Shown: positions 6,060-10,617 of the stretch, piece after piece
Layout of the letters: every line of letters begins with the position of its first letter
Numbering within the stretch: the first letter of the stretch is position 1
Assembly: GCA_021827545.1 (NCBI GenBank)
Contig: JAKAVH010000250.1
Span: 1-10,617, forward strand
Source: Thermoplasmata archaeon
GTDB lineage: Archaea > Thermoplasmatota > Thermoplasmata > UBA184
Direction: 5' to 3'
Length of the DNA: 10,617 bases
Translations under genes and position numbers: made by a program
The notes under the pieces: generated by a model
Database searches by the model: none
Seen by the model: the letters and a program-made list of their open reading frames with translations, nothing else
What the model was told of the DNA's origin: nothing

Positions 6060-6385
6060 CCACGGACGGGGCCGGCCCCCCCGATTGCCTTCTCGTACGC
6101 CAGGGACCGATCTCTCCCGAGGAGCGGGGCGTGCTCGCGGCTGTGCGTCGAAGACTCGAGGACCGAGGCGAGAGTTCCGCCACCGTCCTCCTCGGGTCGG
6201 CGAGCTACGACGCCGAGGGGCCCGCGGGCGCCGAAGGTCCGCCCGGCGAGCTCTGGCTGCTCGAGGAGGACGCCCGGGGCCGGGGAATACGGGCGGATCG
6301 ATCCGTGAGCCCCGTTCGGACGGTCTCCGCGTCGGAGCTCGTCCGCGCGCTCATGAGCGCGAAGCGGGTGGTCCAGTTCCCATGA
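6056..6385 (+). CDS. dsrH: DsrH/TusB-like protein
   Basis: This 109-residue protein starts with GTG within the preceding stop. It is recognised as TusB/DsrH-like from its size, third position in the E-F-H set, the LWLLEEDARGRGI segment (TusB has a similar L-x-E-D-x-x-x-RG) and the C-terminal SASELVRALMSAKRVVQFP, comparable to the TusB ending with a final aromatic. The only Cys is Cys11, in the first strand; it may correspond to the N-terminal Cys of DsrH, but alignment is needed. Residues 48-64 form a Gly/Ala/Pro/Glu-rich loop. It overlaps the next gene by 4 bp (ATGA). Sequence similarity alone would be weak, so context carries much of the call. Confidence 0.7.
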   Translation: MTTDGAGPPDCLLVRQGPISPEERGVLAAVRRRLEDRGESSATVLLGSASYDAEGPAGAEGPPGELWLLEEDARGRGIRADRSVSPVRTVSASELVRALMSAKRVVQFP

Positions 6386-6744
6386 CCGGGACCCCGCCTC
6401 ACCCGTTCGTGCCGTTGCCGATGGTCGCTTCCCGCCCACCGCAGCCGCCGGACCCGGACGCGCCGAGCGGGCCACCGGAAGTCCACGTCGTCTACATCCG
6501 ATACCGCGACCCGAACCCGCTCGAGTTCCCGGACCGACCCGAGCGTTTCCCGGGCCCGATCTTCCACGCCGCCGGCGTGGTGCTTCGGGAGGACGAGGAG
6601 TTCCTTGCGCTGGGCGAGGTCGCGTTCGGTCCGGAGAACCCCGAGCTCGCCGGACGGTACGGCGCGGACCTCTTTCCGGCCTACCGTAACGTGCTGACGG
6701 TGCCCAAGGCGGCGATCGTCGAGCGCCGCGACCTCGTTCCCTGA
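6382..6744 (+). CDS. Unknown 120-residue protein closing the dsrEFH operon
   Basis: I do not recognise a named family. The first 32 residues are proline-rich and probably disordered. The rest forms a compact unit: VHVVYIRYRDPNPLEFPD, FPGPIFHAAGVVLREDEEFLALGEVAF, and a C-terminal YRNVLTVPKAAIVERRDLVP. The overall layout (strand with Y-x-D, then G-V-V-x-x-E-D-x-x-x-L-A, then V-L-x-V-P-K-x-x-I-V) is like that of small conserved hypothetical proteins of all-beta type, but I cannot name one. There is no cysteine, membrane helix or signal peptide. Its ATG overlaps the DsrH-like stop (ATGA), so it is translationally coupled and may be an accessory protein of the DsrEFH-like complex. Confidence 0.75.
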   Translation: MTGTPPHPFVPLPMVASRPPQPPDPDAPSGPPEVHVVYIRYRDPNPLEFPDRPERFPGPIFHAAGVVLREDEEFLALGEVAFGPENPELAGRYGADLFPAYRNVLTVPKAAIVERRDLVP

Positions 6745-6755
6745 ACCCGGGGCGC

Positions 6756-6793
6756 CGACCGGGGAGCTCCTCCGGGGCGGTCGCGGTCTTTTT
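6756..6793 (+). terminator. Possible terminator after the mrp-dsrEFH operon
   Basis: Inverted arms CGACCG (6756-6761) and CGGTCG (6778-6783) flank a 16-nt GC-rich loop, followed 5 bp later by five T residues (6789-6793). It begins 11 bp after the operon's last stop codon (6742-6744). The stem is short. The T-run is also part of the shared element at 6784-6799, so one of the two readings may be accidental. Confidence 0.3.
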
Positions 6794-6799
6794 GGACAA
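6784..6799 (+). promoter_or_regulatory. Candidate operator upstream of tusA (CGGTC-N3-TTGGACAA)
   Basis: The sequence CGGTCTTTTTGGACAA matches the element upstream of aprB at 13 of 16 positions, differing only in the three-base spacer. It lies 53 bp upstream of the tusA start and just ahead of an A-rich stretch whose ACAAAATAG (6808-6816) could be the TATA box, with transcription starting near 6838. Position upstream of a core promoter would suit an activator or operator site. Confidence 0.4.
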
Positions 6800-6851
6800 A
6801 CGTAAAGACAAAATAGCGAAGACGACATCCGCCGCCAGGGAGTTTGCCCTT

Positions 6852-7088
6852 ATGAGCGAAGCTCAGTCGATCGCACGATTGGATGCGCGCGGCCTGTTCT
6901 GCCCGATGCCGATCCTCAAAGCGAGCCAGATGATCGAGACCCTCCATACCGGTCAAAAGCTCGAGGTGCTCGCGGACGACCCCGCCGCCCCCTCGGATTT
7001 CGTGGCGTTCTCCAAGCGCACGGGTCACCCCCTGCGCGAGAACACCGAGAGCGGGGGAACGTACCGGTTCGTCCTGGAGCACAAGTAG
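6852..7088 (+). CDS. tusA: TusA-family sulfur carrier, first copy
   Basis: This is a small sulfur carrier of 78 residues. The TusA signature LDARGLFCPMPILKA is at 10-24, with the persulfide-bearing Cys17 in the CPxP motif. The remainder (GQKLEVLADDPAAPSDFVAF, then a C-terminal YRFVLEHK strand) follows the TusA beta-alpha fold. The ATG at 6852 is preferred because AGGGAG lies at 6837-6842, 9 nt upstream, and the protein then has normal length. An in-frame TTG at 6792 would add 20 residues read through the putative promoter. It leads the operon that continues with two DsrE-family genes, a second tusA and the SQR-like gene. It probably exchanges sulfane sulfur with the adjacent DsrE proteins, as shown for TusA-DsrE3 pairs in Metallosphaera. 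Confidence 0.93.
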   Translation: MSEAQSIARLDARGLFCPMPILKASQMIETLHTGQKLEVLADDPAAPSDFVAFSKRTGHPLRENTESGGTYRFVLEHK

Positions 7089-7114
7089 CGCCGAGGGAGG
7101 AACGAAGAGGAACC

Positions 7115-7570
7115 ATGACGACAGGAGTGGCCGCAGGACGAGCGAGCGAGACGATCGAGCACGCGAAGCAGGAGGGGAAGAAGTCGCTCTTCCTCGTGCT
7201 GTCGAAGGGTGGGGCGGACATGGCGTATCCGACGCTGATCCTCGCCACCACGGCGCGGGCGCTCGGGATGGACGCGCACATCTACTTCACGTTCTGGGGG
7301 ATGCAGCTCTTGACCCCCGAGGGACGCAAGAAGTCGATGGACGTTTTCCCGCCCGAGATGCAGAAGGCGATCGCGGCGAAGTTCCCGACGATCGAGGCGT
7401 TCATGCACCAGGCGAAGGAGGCCGGCGTGCACATCCACGCCTGCTCGCCGACGATGGACATGTTCGGCCTCACGAAGGCCAACCTCGTCAACGAGGTGGA
7501 CGACGTGATCGGCGCGAGCACGTACCTCGAGTTCGCGGCCCGTCCGGACGCGCTGACCCTCTTCATCTGA
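7115..7570 (+). CDS. DsrE-family sulfur-carrier protein, first of two adjacent copies
   Basis: This 151-residue protein is of the DsrE2/DsrE3-type group (peroxiredoxin-like COG2210 family). It has KKSLFLVLSKGGADMAYPTL at the N-terminus, a DAHIYFTFWGMQLL strand-turn, and HIHACSPTMDMFGLTKANL around Cys110. Cys110, the only cysteine, is in the family's conserved A-C-x-x-S/T-M-D/E-x-x-G-L context and is the likely thiosulfonate or persulfide carrier. There is no N-terminal membrane anchor, so it is a soluble protein. Purine-rich GAGG lies at 7107-7110 and GGGAGG at 7095-7100, 27 bp after tusA. The downstream neighbour is a clear paralogue. Whether it is DsrE2 or DsrE3 needs a tree. Confidence 0.9.
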   Translation: MTTGVAAGRASETIEHAKQEGKKSLFLVLSKGGADMAYPTLILATTARALGMDAHIYFTFWGMQLLTPEGRKKSMDVFPPEMQKAIAAKFPTIEAFMHQAKEAGVHIHACSPTMDMFGLTKANLVNEVDDVIGASTYLEFAARPDALTLFI

Positions 7571-7590
7571 GAGAGAGGGAAGAGGGGCCG

Positions 7591-8028
7591 ATGTCCACCC
7601 CGGCGGCCCCTCCGTCCGAGCAGATGGCGATCGTGCTGACGGAGAGCTCGGACGACAAGCTCCTCCCGTTCGCCACGCTCGTGAGCGGGGCGCTGGCGCT
7701 CGGGTTCCGGGTCGACGTCTTCGCGAGCTACTGGGGCTTGATGGCCTTCCGCAAGCGAGCCGCGGCACCGCCCCCCGAGGTGAGCCCGGGCCACGGCGAA
7801 GAGGGGACCCGCCTCTCCCGCGCCCTCAACGCGCCGCGGGCGCCCTCGTGGAAGGCGATCCTCGAGATGGCGAAGTCGATCGGGGAGCTCCACATCTTCG
7901 CCTGCTCCCAGTCGATGGAGATGATGGGCCTCACGAAGGCGGACCTGGACCCGCTCGTGGACGGGGTGACCGGCGTCGCAACCTTCATTGACCGGACGCG
8001 CTCTGCCGACGTGAGCTACTTCGTATGA
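7591..8028 (+). CDS. DsrE-family sulfur-carrier protein, second copy with a Pro-rich insertion
   Basis: This 145-residue paralogue of the preceding protein has the conserved core MAIVLTESSDDKLLPFATLV, VDVFASYWGLMAFRK and the carrier segment HIFACSQSMEMMGLTKADL with Cys105, its only cysteine. Between residues 55 and 82 a basic then Pro/Gly/Glu-rich stretch (RKRAAAPPPEVSPGHGEEG) replaces the region that in the first copy is KKSMDVFPPEMQ. This probably alters the partner surface. GAGGGAAGAGGGG (7575-7587) precedes the ATG at 7591. The stop overlaps the start of the second tusA (ATGA), so the two proteins are likely made in matched amounts and may form a dedicated TusA-DsrE pair. Confidence 0.9.
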   Translation: MSTPAAPPSEQMAIVLTESSDDKLLPFATLVSGALALGFRVDVFASYWGLMAFRKRAAAPPPEVSPGHGEEGTRLSRALNAPRAPSWKAILEMAKSIGELHIFACSQSMEMMGLTKADLDPLVDGVTGVATFIDRTRSADVSYFV

Positions 8029-8297
8029 GCGGGACCGCGAACGCGCCGGCGGCTCCTTCCGCGCCCCCGGGCCGGATGGTCGTGGACGCCCGCGGGAGCT
8101 GGTGCCCCGGCCCGCTGATGGAGCTGGTCCGCGTGATCAAGGAAGAGCCGGTCGGCACGGAGTTCGAGCTCCTGTCGAGCGACGAGGGGTCGCGCAAGGA
8201 CGTTCCGATGTGGCTCGAAAAGGCCGGTCACCAGTTGGTCGAGGTCCGGTCCGAGTCCGGGTACGACCGGTACATTGTCCGCAAGTCGCACGAGTGA
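8025..8297 (+). CDS. tusA: TusA-family sulfur carrier, second copy
   Basis: This is a 90-residue TusA-family protein. The signature VVDARGSWCPGPLMEL is at 19-34 with Cys27 in a CPGP motif, the form common in sulfur-oxidation clusters, versus CPMP in the first copy. The C-terminal part is normal: GTEFELLSSDEGSRKDVPMW, GHQLVEV, YDRYIVRK. A 16-residue Ala/Pro-rich N-terminal tail precedes the fold. A start at Met18 would remove it, but the ATG at 8025 forms a 4-bp ATGA overlap with the preceding DsrE-family gene, which favours the longer form. The sequence differs enough from the first tusA to suggest separate partners. Confidence 0.92.
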   Translation: MSGTANAPAAPSAPPGRMVVDARGSWCPGPLMELVRVIKEEPVGTEFELLSSDEGSRKDVPMWLEKAGHQLVEVRSESGYDRYIVRKSHE

Positions 8298-8300
8298 ACG

Positions 8301-8307
8301 AGAGGAG
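8301..8307 (+). promoter_or_regulatory. Ribosome binding site deciding the SQR-like start
   Basis: AGAGGAG lies 7 nt before GTG at 8315. An alternative in-frame GTG at 8294, overlapping the tusA stop, would add seven residues (VNERRRA) ahead of the first FAD-binding strand and has no comparable site. Confidence 0.65.
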
Positions 8308-8314
8308 AAGAGCA

Positions 8315-9460
8315 GTGAAGCGAGTCGTGATCTTGGGAGGAGGCATCGGCGGAACGACGGTGGCGAACCGGATTCGCAAGGCGCTCGAAGGGGAGGTCGC
8401 CACGGGCCAGGTCCAGATCCAGCTGGTCGACCGGGAAGGGGTCCACGCCTATCAGCCGGGGTATCTCATGGTCGTCTTCGACAAGATGCGGCCGGAAGAG
8501 ACGCGGCGGGACGAAGCTCAGCTCCTCCACAAGTCGGTCCAGCTCGTGAAGGGGGAGGTCGAGAAGGTCGATTCCGCCGCCAACAAGGTCGTCGTGAAGG
8601 GCGGCAAGGAGCTCCCGTACGACATCCTCGTCATCGCGAGCGGCTCCGTCATCCACCCCGAGCTCACGCCGGGGTTCGCCGAAGGGGCGCACAGCTTCTA
8701 CGACCTCGCGAACGCCCAGAAGCTCCGGGCCGCGCTCCACGACTTCAAGGGCGGGAAGATCGTCGTCTCGGTCGCCGGCATGCCGTACAAATGCCCCGTC
8801 GCCCCCCTCGAGGTGACGTTCATGCTGGACGACTTCCTCCGCAGCCAGGGGATCCGCGACAAGAGCGAGATCCACTACACCTATCCGATCCCGAAAGTCT
8901 TCGGGATCGACACGGTCGCCCAGCCGATGCAGCGCCTGATGGGCGAGCGCGGCGTGACCGTCCACATACCGTTCAACGTCGACAAGATCGACCCCGCCGC
9001 GAAGACGATCAAGGGGGTCGAGGGCGAGACGATCCCGTACGACCTCCTGATCGCGATCCCACCGCATCGCGGCGCGGACTTCGTCGGGACGTCGGGCCTC
9101 GGCGACAAAGGCAACTGGATCCCGACCGACCGCTACCTGCTGCGCGCCGAGGGCAAGGAGAACATCTTCGTCCTCGGCGACGCGACCAACATCCCGATCT
9201 CGAAGGCCGGTTCGACCGCGGACTACGAGGCCGAGGCCGTCACGCACAACGTGGCGTCGATGATCCGCGGGGAGGCGCCAACCACCCGCTACGAGGGCCG
9301 GGTCTACTGCTGGATCATGACCGGCCTCGCGCAGGCGACGTACATCAAGTTCGATTACCTGCACCCGCCCCACCCGCCGACGCCGTCGTTCGCGCACTAC
9401 TGGAACAAAGTGATCTACAACCGCACCTACTGGGACCTGACGGCGCGGGCGCTGTTCTAG
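8315..9460 (+). CDS. sqr: Sulfide:quinone oxidoreductase-like flavoprotein
   Basis: This 381-residue protein has the two-dinucleotide-fold architecture of the SQR/flavocytochrome c sulfide dehydrogenase family. It has the FAD motif VVILGGGIGGTTVA at 4-17, YDILVIASGS (102-111) and the second FAD contact NIFVLGDAT (283-291). Only two cysteines are present: Cys160 in GMPYKCPVAPLE and Cys332 in VYCWIMTG. Both match the redox-active pair near the FAD; the extra N-terminal Cys that covalently holds FAD in some bacterial SQRs is absent. The C-terminus (from about 355, with YWNKVIYNRTYWDLTARALF) is aromatic and amphipathic, as expected for a membrane-surface anchor near quinone. A DUF1641 gene follows directly, a pairing seen with archaeal SQR. 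Oxidation of sulfide or a persulfide with quinone reduction is the likely reaction; a TusA- or DsrE-bound persulfide substrate is possible. The start is set by the Shine-Dalgarno sequence at 8301. Confidence 0.9.
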   Translation: MKRVVILGGGIGGTTVANRIRKALEGEVATGQVQIQLVDREGVHAYQPGYLMVVFDKMRPEETRRDEAQLLHKSVQLVKGEVEKVDSAANKVVVKGGKELPYDILVIASGSVIHPELTPGFAEGAHSFYDLANAQKLRAALHDFKGGKIVVSVAGMPYKCPVAPLEVTFMLDDFLRSQGIRDKSEIHYTYPIPKVFGIDTVAQPMQRLMGERGVTVHIPFNVDKIDPAAKTIKGVEGETIPYDLLIAIPPHRGADFVGTSGLGDKGNWIPTDRYLLRAEGKENIFVLGDATNIPISKAGSTADYEAEAVTHNVASMIRGEAPTTRYEGRVYCWIMTGLAQATYIKFDYLHPPHPPTPSFAHYWNKVIYNRTYWDLTARALF

Positions 9461-9473
9461 GGAGGCCCACCCG

Positions 9474-10169
9474 ATGCCGTCTCCCCCCGCAACCGCGGCC
9501 CCGATCACGCCCCCGACGCCCCCGCCGGGGATGGAGTCCGTCGCCGCGCTCGCCTCGCTCGCCGAGCGCCTGGCGCGCTGGCAGGCCGACGGGACCCTCG
9601 ACCGGCTCTTCTCTCTCGCGGAGGGCGCGGTCGGCGTCAGTGACGCGATCACCGACCGGATGCTCGCCTCCGCCGGCACGACCCTCATCGGGGCGCTCTC
9701 GCTCCTCGACTGGGTCGCGCAGGACGAGAAGCGGCGCGACGCGATCGTCTACCTCATCGACCGGATCGCCGAGTGGAAGGAGACCGGCGCGCTCGAAACC
9801 CTCGTCACCCTCGCGGAGGGCCTTGTCGGGGTCGCCCAGGCGACGACCGACCAGATGGTCGGCCACGCCGGCGCGAGCGCGATCGGTTGGATCCAGTTCG
9901 TCGAGTCGCTGCCCCCGAAGTCCGAGATCGAGCCTCTCGTCCACGCGGCCGTGAAGGCGGGCCCGGTCCTCGGGATGCTCTCCGACTCGACGACCGTCGT
10001 CGGCGATTCGGCCAGTCGCGAGCGCGCGATCGCCGACATGCCCGACGTGGGCGGGGTCTTCGCGCTCGGACGGGCGCTGCGGGACCCCGACACTCAGCGG
10101 GGCGTCAAGGTGATGCTGCTCCTCTTGAAGCAGTTGGGTCGCTCGTCGGGCCCCGCGGTCCCACGCTAG
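9474..10169 (+). CDS. DUF1641 protein with an internal duplication
   Basis: This 231-residue protein has the C-terminal DUF1641 hallmark GGVFALGRALRDPDTQRGVKVMLLLLKQLG (residues 193-222, written here for its key residues G-x-x-x-L-x-x-x-L-x-D-P). DUF1641 proteins accompany SQR-like and formate dehydrogenase-like enzymes, but their role is not established; a peripheral helper or membrane-docking protein is a guess. The first 20 residues are Pro/Ala-rich. Residues 29-81 and 94-146 are related to each other: 22 of 53 positions identical by my hand alignment, sharing L-x-x-x-A-x-W, LAEGxVGV and TDxM. The rest is helix-forming with no cysteine and no clear membrane span. GGAGG at 9461-9465 precedes the ATG, 13 bp after the SQR-like stop. 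Confidence 0.87.
   Translation: MPSPPATAAPITPPTPPPGMESVAALASLAERLARWQADGTLDRLFSLAEGAVGVSDAITDRMLASAGTTLIGALSLLDWVAQDEKRRDAIVYLIDRIAEWKETGALETLVTLAEGLVGVAQATTDQMVGHAGASAIGWIQFVESLPPKSEIEPLVHAAVKAGPVLGMLSDSTTVVGDSASRERAIADMPDVGGVFALGRALRDPDTQRGVKVMLLLLKQLGRSSGPAVPR
9558..9716 (+). repeat. Protein-level repeat 1 in the DUF1641 gene
   Basis: This encodes residues 29-81. Anchor words are ARWQADG, LAEGAVGV and DRM. It pairs with 9753-9911, offset by exactly 65 codons, with 22 of 53 residues identical and several conservative changes. Confidence 0.75.
9753..9911 (+). repeat. Protein-level repeat 2 in the DUF1641 gene
   Basis: This encodes residues 94-146. Anchor words are AEWKETG, LAEGLVGV and DQM. 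It is the second copy of the unit at 9558-9716. Confidence 0.75.
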
Positions 10170-10178
10170 GCGCCCCGG

Positions 10179-10562
10179 ATGTCGTCGGCCCCGCCGCGCG
10201 TGCCCCCCGGCGCGGGCGTCTGCGCGATCGGGCCCGACCTCTGGTACCGGCCCGAGGCGGACGGGACGGTCGTCGTCGGGCTCACGGACGCCGCGCAGCG
10301 GCGGGCGGGGGCGCTCGCCCACTATCGCGGCCCCCTCCCCGGCCGGTCCTTTCGGGCCGGCGAACCCGCGCTCTCCCTCGAGTCGGAGAAGTGGGTCGGC
10401 CACCTCGGCTTGCCGGTCGACGGGACGGTCGTCGCGACGAACCCGGCGGCCGAGACGGACCCGGGGACGATCAACCGGGACCCCTACGGTGCCGGCTGGC
10501 TCTACCGGATGCGCCCGCGCGTCCCGGCCGACCTCGAGGCGCGCCGGGGGCCGGTCCTGTGA
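10179..10562 (+). CDS. GcvH-family lipoyl carrier protein, LbpA-like
   Basis: This 127-residue protein has the lipoyl-carrier fold of glycine cleavage H protein. The lipoyl hairpin is SLESEKWVGHLGLPVDGTV with Lys71 (in ESEKW) as the attachment site, followed by INRDPYGAGWLYRMRP, which matches the H-protein INxDPYGxGWL motif. The N-terminal GPDLWYRPEADGTVVVGLTDAAQ matches the H-protein H-x-W-x-x-x-x-x-G-x-x-x-x-G-I-T-D-x-A segment. No glycine cleavage gene is near. In sulfur oxidisers, GcvH-like LbpA proteins act as the cofactor carrier of the sHdr (heterodisulfide reductase-like) pathway, and the TusA, DsrE and SQR context supports that reading. Its stop overlaps the start of the next gene (GTGA). 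It lies 9 bp after the DUF1641 stop. Confidence 0.87.
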   Translation: MSSAPPRVPPGAGVCAIGPDLWYRPEADGTVVVGLTDAAQRRAGALAHYRGPLPGRSFRAGEPALSLESEKWVGHLGLPVDGTVVATNPAAETDPGTINRDPYGAGWLYRMRPRVPADLEARRGPVL

Positions 10563-10617
10563 GCGGGCACGACGCGATCGCCGCTTCGGTCGGGGAGGAG
10601 CCCCGGGCGCTCTGGCG
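10559..10617 (+). CDS. Start of an unidentified gene, cut by the window edge
   Basis: GTG at 10559 overlaps the stop of the lipoyl carrier gene (GTGA) and the frame stays open to the end. Only 19 full codons are visible (MSGHDAIAASVGEEPRALW), plus two bases, CG, that fit Arg. Coupled to a lipoyl carrier, it could be a lipoate-protein ligase, whose N-terminus often carries a W-R-L-like segment, or another lipoate-assembly or sHdr gene. The fragment is too short to decide. Confidence 0.55.
   Translation, partial: MSGHDAIAASVGEEPRALW

Noticed and set aside
6792..6851. In-frame TTG start extending TusA by 20 residues
   Set aside because: It would lie inside the AT-rich promoter and shared element. 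The ATG at 6852 has AGGGAG upstream and gives normal TusA length.
8228..9688. A 486-codon minus-strand open frame, and a 559-codon plus-strand frame at 8275-9954, over the SQR-like gene
   Set aside because: Both have the skewed composition of shadow frames and cross gene boundaries. The SQR-like frame has full family motifs and a ribosome binding site.
10179..10562. Housekeeping glycine cleavage H protein
   Set aside because: Sequence alone would allow it, but there is no gcvT or gcvP nearby, and the gene is embedded in a sulfur-transfer operon.
1..10617. CRISPR arrays, tRNA or rRNA genes, insertion sequences, attachment sites
   Set aside because: No regularly spaced direct repeats, no cloverleaf-like sequence, no transposase motif and no terminal inverted repeats were seen by eye.

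Overview
This GC-rich window (roughly two thirds or more G+C by eye) reads as a sulfur-oxidation gene island, most likely from an archaeon; a Thermoplasmatota-type lineage is plausible but cannot be fixed from the sequence. The archaeal reading rests on TATA-like boxes 27-31 nt ahead of start codons without a Shine-Dalgarno sequence (tauE-like and mrp genes), on ATGA/GTGA-coupled operons, and on family pairings common in archaea (TauE/SafE with DUF1634, sulfide:quinone oxidoreductase-like protein with DUF1641, Mrp without its N-terminal MIP18 domain). A high-GC bacterium is not excluded.

Layout. Minus strand, 1-2527: DUF1059 protein, FixX-like ferredoxin, then aprB and aprA (dissimilatory APS reductase; aprA runs off the left edge). 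Plus strand, 2780-4065: a TauE/SafE permease and a DUF1634 membrane protein, overlapping by 4 bp. Plus strand, 4185-6744: six genes joined by 1-4 bp overlaps: Mrp-type ATPase, an unknown 80-residue protein, a DsrE-DsrF-DsrH-like trio, and an unknown 120-residue protein. Plus strand, 6852 to the right edge: tusA, two DsrE-family proteins, a second tusA, a sulfide:quinone oxidoreductase-like flavoprotein, a DUF1641 protein with an internal duplication, a GcvH/LbpA-like lipoyl carrier, and the first 19 codons of one more gene.

How they may work together. The SQR-like enzyme (with DUF1641) would oxidise sulfide or persulfide and pass electrons to quinone. TusA and DsrE-family proteins would carry the sulfane sulfur as persulfide or thiosulfonate. 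The lipoyl carrier hints at an sHdr-LbpA sulfur-oxidising complex encoded beyond the right edge. Sulfite would be oxidised with AMP to APS by AprBA, and surplus sulfite or other sulfur anions may leave through TauE/SafE. No DsrAB, Sat, Qmo or sHdr subunit lies inside the window, so the direction and completeness of the pathway are inferred.

Notable points. A 16-bp element, CGGTC-N3-TTGGACAA, lies upstream of both aprB and the first tusA, with a weaker copy upstream of the DUF1059 gene. The FixX-like protein lacks one cluster cysteine, and the Mrp protein lacks the second cysteine of its C-terminal CxxC. Two small unknown proteins are locked into the mrp-dsrEFH operon. No tRNA, rRNA, CRISPR array or insertion sequence was seen.
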